Source of the DNA: Polyodon spathula | Taxonomy: Eukaryota > Chordata > Actinopteri > Acipenseriformes > Polyodontidae | Reading direction: 5' to 3' | Length of the DNA stretch: 64,000 bases | NCBI RefSeq assembly: GCF_017654505.1 | Contig: NC_054548.1 | Coordinates: forward strand, 29,037,796 to 29,101,795 | Shown: positions 45,105-57,550 of the stretch, in pieces | How the letters are laid out: each line of letters starts with the position of its first letter | Position numbering within the stretch: position 1 is the stretch's first letter | Made by a program: the position numbers and the translations under genes | The notes under the pieces: generated by a model | Database searches by the model: none | Told to the model about the DNA's origin: nothing | What the model saw: the letters and a program-made list of their open reading frames with translations, nothing else

Positions 45105-48100
45105 AACTTAATTACAACATGTAAAAGTTAGTGTCTTAACTGCTATGCAAAACAGTTAGGCTTGTCAGCGTTCCTGGTTATAGAGCCTTTAACCTCATCT
45201 CATCTAACCGACATGGATCAGAATCCAGTGTATCATACAACAAATACACTACACTAGCCTCCTTTGCAATTAAACTGTGTATACTTGTGTGGTTGTTTAT
45301 TACTCTTTAAAGTGTTACTGCAATGTTCGGTATGCATTGGGGTGAAATGGGGTGTAAAGGTATCACAAGCGTGATAGTGAAATTAACACTCACATGAATT
45401 GTTTGGCAGGGCCACTTTGAAATTGCACAGGGCCAAAATGGTAGTCGTGTAAAACTTGTGACATTGGTCGGAAATTTTGTACACAACATCCGTTTTGACC
45501 AAGCCTATTTTGGAGCTGACACAACCCATTTATAAATCCCAGAAAGATCAGACTAGCTGGCTACAGTAAGTGGAGTTTACCTTTTAGGTTCACATAATGC
45601 AATTACACTTGCATTGTCAGTCACTTTCTAGATTGATTTCAATATCTTGCTTTTTACTTTAAAAGCCACGTCTGGTGTAGCCCCACTAAACCCACCCTTT
45701 AAATGGGACACACCCTAAAAATATACTCAGTACACATCCAGTGTGAAAGAGAAATGGTCTGAGTATGTTTCCCCTGGAAAGAGCTGCACTTGGTAAGTGC
45801 ACTGTATTCAGTGCATTTATAAGGGCACCCAGTGTGAAAAGGCCCTAAAACACAACATTGCCCCTGATTTTTTCCAGACTAAGTAAGTACTGGAATCATA
45901 GATAAAATAAAAACATTAAAAAAAAATACTTTTAAAGTTTTTATTATTACTATAATTACTGTATTATTAGAATGAGCACTGCTTCCCCACCAATTCAGAA
46001 CCACTGCTATGGGCAACCAATTTGTAAATTAATTTTTATAGCCACAGCAGTCAACATTTATCTAAGATTTTTTTCAAGCTTTTGGATTTTTTAATATTCT
46101 GGTGAGAACATTTTCTATTTTAACACTTCACAGACAGAATCAATGACACCTTTACTACATTCACTGACAAAAAGACTATTTTAAAGTATGCAGCTGATAA
46201 CGTTGGGTCATGCCCCCAATTTACTTTTCGGTGATAGGAGTTTTTGAGTTATATACATTAAAAATCTTTACATTTGTGGTTGTTTTATGGTCAAGCCAGC
46301 CAGTGAAATGTACACTCTCTGTACTCATTGATTGACAGTTATACCACATACCTATATACAGAACACAATATGTTGCTCAATAGCAAAACACATAAAAAAT
46401 ACATCTCGAGACACTCAACTTAAATCATGTGGGATCATCATATGTTGAAATGAGATTGTGGGTGAAGTGATTGACAATCACATTCTTTTATCAAATGTTT
46501 ATTATACATTATTTTGTGGTGGGAGTAGGGAATTTGTTTAAAAACTTTTGGTGAACTTTATTCCATGGAATGCTAGAATGATTTAAAACACAAATACATT
46601 CAGTTTTTGCTCTTGGTAATGGTTGAGGGGATTCAAATCTACAGTTATATAATATAGGATAAATGGCATACTTATTGATTTTTAAGGGGCAGGGGAATGT
46701 CTGTTTAAATAATAGTCGTTCCTTATGATATGGGACTGTTGGTAAAAATAAACAACATTTATTTGCTTATAAATCAGATTAGGCTGTAAAAATAAGATTT
46801 AGTGTGGTGGATAGGTAGTGAAAAATCGTGGCTATTAGCTATTACATGCCACTATCCTTTAATTAAGATGAGATAACATTTTATTCCAATAGAATAAACA
46901 AGGAGGCCATGATCTTTTAACAATATATATCATAATCATTATACGACACTTCTGCATCCTCAATATCATATTGTATCTGTGTATACATTACACAGGGTAA
47001 CTTACAGTATATTACTTGAAGTTTTTAACAAATTGATTCATATAATCATGATTTTTACCCAATACTGTTTCATGGATATTCTGGGCAATGGCTACTTACT
47101 TCACCAACTTTCCCTATTATACTCTCACAAGTCATTTTCTGACTGACATTTTCCAGTCATGGATTACCCGTTTGAATCAGTAATCACATGAAATGCCAGG
47201 GCCACTTTGGTTGAACATAAATGGTATTATCAGACTGCTACATTACAAGCCAACAGAAATAATGCACTACATTATTGTAGAGGTATTTTCCAACATAATA
47301 AAAATTATCTAAAGTGAAATGGAACATGAACCCTTTTCTACAGGGGTGAACTTATGCCAATACCAATAACCTACAGAATTCTTGCAGCAATATCCATGCC
47401 AAACCACAGCTCTGAACAATAGATCAGAGATTAAGATAACACAATGTAACGAGCATGTTGATAAATCAAACAAATATTGCATTGAAAATGTGCAAAAAAA
47501 TATAGGATTTTACAACATACTGTACTTCAATAAAATATAATAAATGTAGCACACTATTTCAGTTACTACAAATCAATATTGTGTTAAATACTTATATCAA
47601 ATGCTTGCTTACTGTAGCACAATGTATTTAAATGAATTCTGGGCCATCTGGTTCCAAACAAAGAAACTCAAGGCTTAACCCCTGAAACAGCAGGAGTGTT
47701 TGTTGATGTTTCCTTAGACAGGTCTGTACTGCGCTCTCCCTGACTGGCTGACAGTTACTCTATTATTGTTCAGTTCACTGGTCTGTTTTCACCACCACCA
47801 TGCTGCTTCTGACTAGAGAGTGACACCAGGGCTCCAGCAACCCTGGACTCTAGTACTATTATACTGTGTATCCATGAGAAATGTCGCCTCCCTCTTGAAG
47901 CTATAGATCTCACACTCTATTCTCTGTGTGTCCCTGTATGAATCTTGAGAGAGTCCAGCACTTGCCAGAAGTCTAGCAGATCAATAAAAGAGCAAGAAAA
48001 CAACATTGTCTTGCTGACTGGAACCAAAACAATGCAGGTCCGTGGTGAAGACAACAGGGTCATCTTTTTTTTGTCTTTTTTCATTATGATTGTGATCCAG

Positions 48101-49796
48101 ACAGCATATTTTCATGGGGCGTAGTGGATCTTAATTCATTTAAATGGTTTCCTTTCTTTGGTCCTGGTTCAAAGGGTGTCTGGTATATTGATTTTTGTAG
48201 CTGTTAAACAAGATGGCATGTTATTGCCGCTATTGTTTTCTTGTACAATAATGAAAAAAATGACATTGTGGAAAAATATGTTATGTGGTTGTAAACCACT
48301 TATTTCAGTTGACTCTCGTAAGTTTTACTTGGTTAGTCAATACTCTTTGATGTATTGCCTAGTAAACTTGTGTGAGCTCAGAGGTCAAACTTTAATCAAA
48401 CACAGTAGCATAAAAAATATTAATATACAGTACTATTGTAAATATATAAATTGTGTTTGAAGCAACCCCATGAAATGTTCTTTCGATGTTACCCATGCAT
48501 TGTATACTGGAAATAAGCATGTATGATGAATTACCATTGTAAAATAATATGTTGTTTTATGTTGAACACATTTTATGCAGAGAATAAGACTATAAAATGG
48601 CTTGGATAAATTAAGTGCTGTGATTGGCTGAACAAGACCACATGACCGTGACTATGACATCATAGACCAACTTAACTGACCTATTAATATTACTACGCCT
48701 TAATAGTAACAATCATGTAAACAGTGTTTCTGTAGGTAGAAAATGCCAACATACAACTGAAACAGTATTTAAATTACTCAACGGTCTGTTTTATTTTCAT
48801 CAGTTTTATCTGAATTACAGAAAAACTGACAAATATACTTTGGGATTATTTAGTCAGAGAACAGAACAAAAAAAACTCAGTAGTCACAGTAACACTATTC
48901 AACAGCCATCTGAGAAATCACCACACAAGTCTCAATCAGCATGTAATATACTGTATATGCAGCAGCGGCATCTACTTATTAAACTAAATATTGCCTTATA
49001 AAACTGACTAGCTAGTATGCAATGTTTAAACTCGACACCACAGATACATCTCACCACTACACTCTGATTTCAGAAACATATTTAAAACACAATTAAAATC
49101 TCTCCTGCTCTCTGCTAACACACAGACACAATAAAAAAGCATTGAGGGTGTCTTAAATTCGAATAAATAAATATAAAATAATAAATAAATATTTTCATTT
49201 GGAAAAGAGAGGCAGAAAACCAGTGCTTGGATAGCTGCAGCTGGGATCTGCAAGCAGAAGCATGAGGCGGGGTGCGTCAGAGAGACGAAACCAGGAGGAG
49301 AGGAGCAGTGGATGTTACAGTGGCTAAAAGGCAGACGGTCAAAGCTTGCAATTTAATTATTTCTTTATATTGCCATGCAAGCATATGTATTTTCTAGTCT
49401 GTTTGATAAATTGCGGAGAAGATCATTGACTACACTTGTGTTTTATTGCATATGTATGTAACTTCCTGTCTTAGGTGCCTTGTTGATAGAAGCACTAGTT
49501 GCACAAGTACGAGTGACTTTATATGTATGGAAGTACTTGTTTAGTGAAAGCAACTTGCACTTTAGTTAGACGATGCTGATTATATAAGTATATTTAACCC
49601 TTGGTCTTTTCCCGTGTAGCCGAATTTCTATTATATTGGTATTAGTTTTAAATAGTATAGAATTCTAGTTGTTGTTTTATCTATGAATGTAATGTATAGG
49701 GTTAACTAATGATTTTAGTGTTTTAATACTATTTTTAGGGATACTTCACTTGTTTATGTATTTTGATGTGTCTATGTTTATCAATGATAAATTGCT

Positions 49797-50340
49797 TTAG
49801 TATTTATTAGACACAGTCTCCCTAAACTGGAGTAAGCATTTTAATTGTACTATGTGTCCTTCTTTTATCCCAAGTTGGAGGGCCAGAGTGGGGACAACTA
49901 TCCCCCAATATGTGAGGTGGCATCGGACCATCGCTGGTGTGATTTGTGCAGCGCAAACCCTACGTTGTTTGAATGCTGACCGGTGGAGGGGTATCAGAAA
50001 CGCCAATGGAGGACTGTCCGTCTAGACCACCTTAATCTGGAGGTTGGGCTCGGTGGCGGAGTGGCGCCCCCTGTTGTGGGTGAGGAAAATTTGAATAAAC
50101 AAATTGCTAAATTGGGGGAACAGGAGATTGGAACCACATCCGGTACCAATGACCTGGCTAGGAGAACCGGTTAGTAGAAACTGTAGTTTAACTGCTGCTT
50201 AGTTATTTATGTCCCTTTTTATCATTGCTATATACCAAATAAACATAATTGACTACTTACCTGATTGTCTTGTTTGGTGTGTTTTGATGCTGGTCCCCTC
50301 TGTGAATGCCTCGAACCTGTGTGACCAAAGAAAGTGGGTT
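49797..50340. other. Unassigned GC-richer island with short ORFs
   Basis: A 63-codon plus-strand ORF (49983-50174; GYQKRQWRTVRLDHLNLEVG at its start) and AATAAAC at about 50239 give a gene-end appearance. I recognise no domain. It could be part of an LTR or of an unclassified element ending near the piggyBac fragment. Confidence 0.3.
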
Positions 50341-50437
50341 AAATAAAATGATAGTGTCCTGTTGCTATTCGCACATGACGGACTACATTTTATAGCGCCT
50401 GAGGGTGTTGGACCATAGTCCTCCTTAGGGGACTAAT

Positions 50438-50796
50438 CCTTTGCGGTCCATTTATTCAGTGCCTGTCAGACGCATCAGGTCCAATTTATATTACACGCGC
50501 TATTTAAAAGTGTTTTTTTTTTTTTTTTTTTTTCACATTAAAATAGGTTTAAAAGGCACTGCATATCAACAGGACACTCAGTACTGCATCTCCAGCCCCA
50601 CCCACCCCTTGTTCATTGTATTCGGCTCAACACCTCAACATAGCCGTGCATACTGATAAATCATCTCCTGATCACTCGTTTTATCACCAAACTCCTCAAT
50701 AATGCGATCCAAGTCATTATTTTATTACTATAACATCTCAAAAAGCTTGGAAAATGCCCGTAATATTCTTTGAGCATTGGATGCAGAAGCAGCTAT
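50438..50796 (+). mobile_element. piggyBac end fragment, inverted copy of 17250-17611
   Basis: It begins CCTTTGCGGTCCATTTATTC just after TAAT (50434-50437), a decayed TTAA. It matches the right part of the piggyBac remnant at 16023-17611 in inverted orientation over about 350 bp. A poly(T) run of about 21 bases lies at 50513-50533. No transposase coding was recognised in it. Confidence 0.7.
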
Positions 50797-51009
50797 CTTG
50801 TTTGTTTATGTCTGTGGTGCAGGGGCTATGCGTATTGCTCAGATCCGCCCCATTTCTTTTCGGTTTCTCTCAGCTCCTATTGGTCTCACTCGACCACTGA
50901 AAGGTTTTCTCGGCTTTTTCCAGAGAAAAAACGATTAGAAACCTGTACTTGATGACTTTTTGATGATGATGGACAGAGTCCGACATTGTCACATTTTCTG
51001 GATAAAAAC

Positions 51010-52284
51010 CCCACTGTTGAAGGATCATTGGTAAGGCTGTGAATCTGAAGGAAAATAAAGACCAAAGAGCATTCTACAGAAGTTAGAGATAAAGTAATAC
51101 ATACATAGATTAGGGAAAGGGTACACAATAATATCCAAGTGTTTGGACATCCCAGTGAGCACAGTTGGATCAATAATCAGGAAGTGGAAGCTGCATCACA
51201 CCACCCAGGCACTGCCAAGAAAAGGCTGTCTCTCAAAACTCAAGTTGAAACAAGAAGGAGTCTTGTGAGAGAAGCCACAGAGAGGCCAACAATCACTTTG
51301 AAGGAGCTAAAGAGTTCAGTGGCTGGGAGTGGAGTAATGGTGCACCAGTCAACCATATCAAGAGCTCTGCATAACACTGGCCTGTATGGGAGGGTGGCAA
51401 GAAAGAAGCCGTTACTCAAAAAGCACGTCTGGAGTTTGCCAGAAAGCATGAGAGCGACCCAGCTGCGATGTGGGAAAAGGTTTTGTGGTCAGATGAGACC
51501 AAGATAGAGCATTTTGGCCAAAACTCAAAGTGCTATGTGTGGCGCAAACCTAACACTGCCCATGCCTAAAGACACACCATCCCTACAGTGAAGTATGGTG
51601 GTGGCAGCATCATGCTATGGGGATGCTTCTCATCAGCAGAGACTGGGCTTCCTGTTACAATTGAAGGAAGAATGGATGGAGCAAAATACAGGAAAATACT
51701 GCAAGAGAATCTGCTTCAGTCCGCTAAAAAACTGAAGCTTGGGAGGAAATTAACCTTTTAGCAGGACAATGATCCCAAGCACAAGGCCAAAGCAACATTG
51801 GGGTGGCTCAAGAACAAAAAGGTGAATGTCCTACAGTGGCCCAGTCAAAGTCCTGATCTCAATCCCATTGAGAATCTGTGACACTATTTGAAAATTGTGG
51901 TCCACAAGCGTCGTCCAACCAACCTGAACAACCTGGAACAAATCTGCCAAGAAGAATAGGCCAAAATCATTCTTAGACTGTGTGCAAAGCTGGTATATAC
52001 TTACCCCAAAAGACTTTGGCTGTTATTGCAGCCAAAGATGGCTCTACCAAATATTAATGTGTGGGGGTTCAATACTTATGCATGCAAGATATTTCAGTTT
52101 TTTTTTATTTTTCTTAAAAATATTTCTCAACATAAAACCAATGTCACCTTACAATAATTGATTTTGAGTTTAAGTGTTTTAAAATAAAATATCGAACAGA
52201 ACGAAATTTCAAAGTACCATTTGTAATTCAGTAATATGAGATAATTGGTCAGGGGTCTGAATACTTTTGCAAGACACTGAAAAT
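51010..52284 (+). mobile_element. Tc1-like transposon, left end missing
   Basis: It holds a transposase followed by a 3' non-coding part (AATATTAATGTGTGGGGGTT) and a right terminus ending CTTTTGCAAGACACTG. No matching inverted terminus is seen at the left, so the 5' end is truncated. It lies among piggyBac fragments. Confidence 0.82.
51075..51980 (+). pseudogene. Tc1-like transposase (DD34E), inactivated
   Basis: The helix-turn-helix region (HPSEHSWINNQEVEAASHHP frame and neighbours) is frameshifted. The core then runs open: RRSLVREATERPTITLKELK, RALHNTGLYGRVARKKPLLK. LWSDETKI gives the first Asp (51492-51494). QDNDPKH gives the second (51765-51767) and NPIENL the Glu (51870-51872), with exactly 34 residues between them. 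CAG has become TAG just before QDND (51759-51761), and the Trp after IENL has become TGA (51879-51881). The three catalytic residues are otherwise present. Confidence 0.85.
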
Positions 52285-52476
52285 ATATAAATATATATAT
52301 GCTTCGGTTTTTCAGATGTTTATGTAACATACTCAATATTTTATTTTATTTTTTTAATTATTACATCCGAATATTATCTTTTCGTTATACTATTTACAGT
52401 GTTTTGAATACAGCCATCAGAAAGACTGCTGTGGGGCTTGTAGGTATGAGTATATCGCCAGTCCTTCTAGTATTAA

Positions 52477-53756
52477 AACTAGACCTGCTGAGATTTCGGG
52501 CTACGTACAACCGCCGTACCCGCAAAGTGTTTTTTAAAATGGCTTTGATATGAAAATGAAAAACAATCGGACACAACTTTCATTTTTTTTATTTAGGAAC
52601 ATCATACTTAACATTTTCAGAGCAGAAACACTTTATTTACATTGAAAATTAAACTTTTTTTTTTTCTTTTTTTCATAAACATGAAAAACTGTAGTAAAAT
52701 GAACATTAATTTATAAACTTCTGTGTAAACAGGTGTAGAAAGTTTTATGCACACGTAAAATTATAAAACAAATAACTAGTTATAAAAATAGACTAAAACA
52801 AAAACATAAAATAACATGCAACATAAAAGCGCTTTGAGTAAAACAGAGTTCAAAGGCTGTCTTTCTGTTTAGAGTTCTATTTACAGCTTTCTCAGTACAA
52901 TCTACGCAGAAAACACACTTTTTAACTGTATAGACTTGCCTTTTCAAAACGGACGAGGACATCAAAAGTTCTGTTTTTATAGCATTTAGCAACCTGGCAT
53001 TGTGCCAGTGGGCACAGCGCTGGCTGAAGGTTGAGGAGCATTTGTCAGACAGCTTTCGTGTCTCTTATCAAAATGTTTCTGCCGTAGCTCCAGGGCTAGC
53101 TACAAAATGATGTCCCTTTGAATGATTGTGTTGCCAGTGCACTCCTTGTACAAAACCAAGATGTTGATGGCTGCCAGGTCCAAAACATAAAAAAAAAACA
53201 GCCACAGGCCACCTGAAAATACCACCTTTGACAGAATACAGCCGTGCCATTTGATCCAGTATAACCAAACCATACTTCATTGCATTGTAAAATGCAACAG
53301 TCACTGGCTTTCGTTTAGTATCAGTCCCTATGGTCTCTGATCTGTGCAGGGATTTTTTGCAGCCTCACATTCAGGGTGGCACAGAGAAATGTAGTGTAAA
53401 TAATATTAATAATATATAATGTGTAGAATGACTTTCATCAGTGTTTCAAGCACTCAACGGGATTATAAGAAGTTATTTCACAATGACATTGATTTTATTA
53501 CAAAACTCAGACTAAATTGTCAGCTATATTGTATTGATTTCAATATGCCGCATAAACTGTGGGTCTGGCGGTTGAAGAAGCAAGTGCTTATAATGTATTC
53601 ATTTTTACGATGCTGCAGCTGAAACAATGTATGGGTATTTAATTCAAATATTTAGCAACAATAAAGAACAGACATGAACGAGAGATTCACATACGCAGAG
53701 ATATTTCAATTTGAATTGCAAAAGCCATTCAAAAAGTGGCTATGATGGTGCTAGTG
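52477..53756 (-). mobile_element. piggyBac-type transposon remnant
   Basis: It is flanked by TTAA on both sides (52473-52476 and 53757-53760). Reading inward the ends start AACTAG and CACTAG, and the latter matches the left end of the copy at 16023. Inside, a transposase C-terminal block lies on the minus strand. At 1.28 kb it is internally deleted. Confidence 0.65.
52850..53310 (-). pseudogene. piggyBac transposase C-terminal fragment
   Basis: The block from 53304 reads VAFYNAMKYGLVILDQMARL, then YSVKGGIFRWPVAVFF. This is the conserved piggyBac segment around the third catalytic Asp (VLDQM). It then slides into another frame (the LDLAAINAW region is scrambled) and continues FVQGVHWQHNHSKGHH. 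Downstream, 52992-52850 encodes a Cys-rich stretch (RQVYTVKKCVFCVDCTEKAV), probably the remains of the C-terminal Cys-rich domain that binds the ends. The N-terminal two thirds are missing. Confidence 0.8.
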
Positions 53757-53938
53757 TTAAGTGATAAACCTGCAGTATTTCTAAAAGATGGTATCTTCTT
53801 GCACCATTTTTTAAACTCATCAAAAGTCTAGTGTGCTGTAGCTTAGAAACTTACTAGTAACCCTTTACAAAGGAGCTACAATATGCTTTTGAATCTGTTC
53901 AGTTTCATAGATATTCAATTTGTATAGCTCTGGTTATA

Positions 53939-54604
53939 AGAACATACAAACATAAGAAAGTTTACAAATGAGAGGAGGCCATTCGGCACATCTTGCTCGT
54001 TTGTTTTTTTTTTTTTAGCTTATTGATCCCAGAATCTCATTAAGCAGCTTCTTTAAGGATCCCAGGGTGTCAGCTTCAACAACATTACTGGGGAGTTGGT
54101 TCCAGACCCTCAAAATTCTATGTGTAAAAAAGTGTCTCCTATTTTCTGTTCTGAATGCCCCTTTGTCTAATCTCCATTTGTGACCCCTGGTCCTTGTTTC
54201 TTTTTTCAGGCTGAAAAAGTCCCTCGGGTCGACACTGTCAATACCTTTTAGAATTTTGAATGCTTGAGTCAGGACACATAGTCCATAGTAGTCTTCTTTG
54301 TTCTAGACTGAATAGATTAAATTCTTTTAGCCTATCTGCATATGACATGCCTTTTAAGCCCGGAATAATTCTGGTCGCTCTTCTTTGCACTCTTTATAGA
54401 GAAACAATATCCTTTTTGTAGCGAGGTGACCAGAACTGAACACAATATTCTAGATGATGTCTTATTAATGCATTGTACAGTTTTAACATTACTTCCCTTG
54501 ATTTAAATTCAGCATTTTTCACAATATATCCGAGCATGTTGTTGGCCTTTTTTATAGCTTCCCCACATTGTCTAGATGAAGACCTTTCTGGGTAGTTATT
54601 GAGC
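53939..54604 (-). pseudogene. CR1-like LINE, 3' end with RT C-terminus
   Basis: The minus strand encodes the end of ORF2: MLKLYNALIRHHLEYCVQFW, then SPRYKKDIVSL, RVQRRATRIIPGLKGMSYAD and RLKEFNLFSLEQRR, and at the end HRILRVWNQLPSNVVEADTL. These are the thumb and post-RT motifs of CR1-type LINEs. A stop after DIVSL and a frameshift near 54290 break it. The 3' UTR has the phrase GCCGAATGGCCTCCTCTC and ends with short ATGTT-type repeats (TTATGTTTGTATGTTCTT). The 5' side is truncated, as usual for LINE copies. Confidence 0.88.
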
Positions 54605-55119
54605 AGACTAAAAAAATCTACTGCAAGTTGAACAAACTAGTCATCAGAATTATCCTCTCTAATTGTTTTTCTTAGTGTCCATTATATTTCTTAAATTGAT
54701 GGATATAATTTACCAACATAGTCAAATTTAATTATTTGCCAACTTCCTCAGTGTATTGTATACATGTGCAACACCAACACCATACAGAATATATTGTATT
54801 AAACCTGACTCTTTCTCTTTAGAGGAAACTAAAATGCAACATTCAGCTAAGGCAGGGCTCATTACCAGCTGTCCCTGATATTAATATTCAGAAACAGAAA
54901 CCTTGTAAATTTGAACTTTTTAATCAAACTGGACAGGTCTAGTGATGAGAACAATTCCTTGTTTGGGGAGGGGAAATTTCAAAGCCTGTGAGGTACTGTA
55001 TATTGAAACATTGAGAGCAGCAGTGCTTATCTTTGTCTTTTAGAAATGGAGATACAATTATTTGTATTATTTTTTTAATTTTCTCTCAATGTGGAATTTC
55101 TAATTATTATTCAACCTGG
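54605..55119. other. Gene-free stretch
   Basis: AT-rich, with no recognised element. Confidence 0.5.
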
Positions 55120-55410
55120 CTCAACACAGGGGCCCGAACTAACTCAGGAGAGACGAAGTCGGACACTCAAGTCTTTCGAAATGAGTGTAGACCATGCAGT
55201 CTTGAATTGCGTACAGCCCGGCCTGCAGGCGCCCAGACAGCCACAGAGGTTGCTGGTGTGTGGTGTACCAAGGACTCCCCAGCCAACCTAAGCCCTACCT
55301 CACCCAGGCAGCGCTTGACCAATTGTGTGCCTGTACGTGGTCGGCAGTGGCAGCTTGGATTCGAAGCGACGATCTCCAGGCTATAGGATGCATCCTTCAG
55401 ACTGGAGGAG
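55120..55410 (-). mobile_element. GC-rich SINE-like repeat
   Basis: This GC-rich block stands out from its AT-rich surroundings. On the minus strand a box B-like GCTTCGAATCCAAG follows CTGGAGATCG, as in a tRNA-derived head. The remainder (GGCACACAATTGGTCAAGC and following) resembles the body of fish SINEs. Box A is weak and the ends are undefined. The 117-aa plus-strand ORF is probably not real. Confidence 0.45.
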
Positions 55411-57465
55411 TGCCTTTACTGGATGCACTATTCGGGAGCCCTCTGATTGTGGTTGAATGCTTTCAGACCTGACAAGACGAGAAACCATCACAAACAAGAC
55501 ATTGAAATCACCTGCATTTCATGCTATGTTGTTAGACGGTATTATTTGACATGTAATCAACAATGCACTTTTATAGCAAAAGACAGAAAAAGGGTTTGTC
55601 TTAGCATATACTAACATGTACCAATGAAGTAATTGACTAAATTAATTAGCTGACAAATTAATAGAACACTGCTAAGGGTGGACATTAGCTCAGCTAGGTA
55701 ACCTGTGAGCTCACTGACCAGAAAAGGTCAACGTGGGAGTGAAATTGAGCATTTCAGAATACTGCATGTAGCTCTATTTTTGGATAAAATGGATAGCGTC
55801 CAGTAAGCCTAACTCATACTGTATGTAGAGAAAAATAAATAAAAAACGCTATCCCCACATACAAATGACTGTCCACTATCTATATTATAGACAATTTAGA
55901 GATAGATAATCCATCACCAGGAAAAATGAATGTACTATTTAGTAAGGAATGTATCCTTTTCAAACCCAGAGGACCCTTTAATAAAAAAACAAATCTGAGA
56001 TGGTAAGAATTGACAAAATCACAAAGCCATGAGACAAACAATACTGATACCTGATCTACTTTTACACAGTTGATTCTGAAACTGTTATTTTGTATGGGGA
56101 TTTTATAATTATTAACTCACAATTACCAGTTGCAGAGGGGGCTGAAAGGGGCATTGAGACGCAGTAAGAAAATATAATAGCACACAGACTTATTTGTTCT
56201 TACTAGCACACAGTGCGTCAATAACAATGTGTATAATACAATGGATAATTTATGTATATATTTTCTTTTAATATTCTAATATTAACTTTAATATATATTT
56301 TGTACATGAAGTCCCATTAACCTCTAGTATGCCTGGGGATAAGGGTAACTTGGTGAACATTAGTAGAAGTACTGACAATAACAGTCAAAGCACAGGCAAG
56401 CATAGGAGAATTATAAATCACAATGAAAGCATAATATAACCATGCTTAGAGAAGAGTAAACTCTTACTCTAGCCTGATCTTATCCTAACCTTGAGTTTTC
56501 TTAAATATAAAGTTCAAGGCAGTCCTCTCAGTCAGTTTTCAAGGTTTTATCTTTCTTTTACACACCACTTTACAGTGACCTTCAAAGTGCTACATGTAAA
56601 TTAATGTTATTGTTGAAAATACATTTACTGACACTGAATTACAGTTTCATTTGAAGAACGTTAAAATGTTATATATTGTTCAAATAAACTCCCCCAATAA
56701 GAAATGACACTGCAGGTCTGACTCTGAACAATTTTAGTTGTTTCATATGTTGCATAGCAACAGAAAGATATTCTTATTTGATGAAAAGTGTGAACTGTGA
56801 ATCAAGCTGATTCCCAGGAAATAGGTAACAATCTTTTTTACAAAAGATTTAGCTTCAAAAAGTAAGTTAAAGAACTATTAAAATAACACGGTTTGTATTT
56901 TCCCCCATGTGCAAACTGTAGGTAAACTGCCCACTCCATAGGAAATGAATTAGATGTGCAGTTTGCCCACAGGGAAAATCAGGACCCATGTCTCTGCAAC
57001 ACTGTTTTGCTTTGCGTTTGTCAATGATAGTCAATATAGCACCTATGAGTTAATTAACCAGAAAATATTGCCCAGTGGAACAATGATTTCTCCTAATTTA
57101 AGTAACCTGTGGAAAAGGTGGGGATGGGCAAATTTAATGTCATCTAGCATTTGAAGTAACAAAATTTTAAAAAATGCTATACAACCCACAAAAATAACAC
57201 AAATGCATACTATATTTAGGCTTCTGTTTTTCTGTGTTTATTTTAAGCTATTTTCGAGTTTTATGTAGATCACCTGTAATATTTTGGGGTGGGGGGTGGG
57301 GGGGCGTTTGCTTTTTATATACTGTATGAGAGTATTGCTTTTGGTAAAATTCCTGGGCAGTTTTTCTTGGCACAATATGTATTGTAACTGAACAGTACTT
57401 GCAAACTCGTACCTTGTCTTCTACAACTAAATCCTTAAGGTCACAGGCATATTGCGGAGCGACGG
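55411..57465. other. Gene-free stretch
   Basis: No gene was recognised. A G-rich run at 57285-57306 on the plus strand could form a quadruplex. Confidence 0.5.
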
Positions 57466-57550
57466 AGAGAGAAACATATTTATCATATCAACCTCTTAAA
57501 GCCTTGGTTGCAACCAGAGGCGTTGTTAGTGGTGCATGCAGACTCGAGTA
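57466..57550 (+). pseudogene. Integrase C-terminal tail (GPY/F-like) remnant
   Basis: The frame reads REKHIYHINLLKPWLQPEAL, resembling the YHVNLLKPW segment at the end of Ty3/gypsy integrases. It is 1 base out of frame with the RT that follows, so a deletion or frameshift lies around 57535. Confidence 0.55.

Larger units (their letters stand above)
44361..50437. other. Long stretch without a recognisable gene
   Basis: It holds an (AAT)n, a hairpin and an unassigned ORF region (49797-50340), all listed separately. No exon with conserved protein motifs was found. Confidence 0.5.

Noticed and set aside
55033..55386. 117-aa plus-strand ORF
   Set aside because: It overlaps a GC-rich SINE-like repeat read antisense and has no domain.
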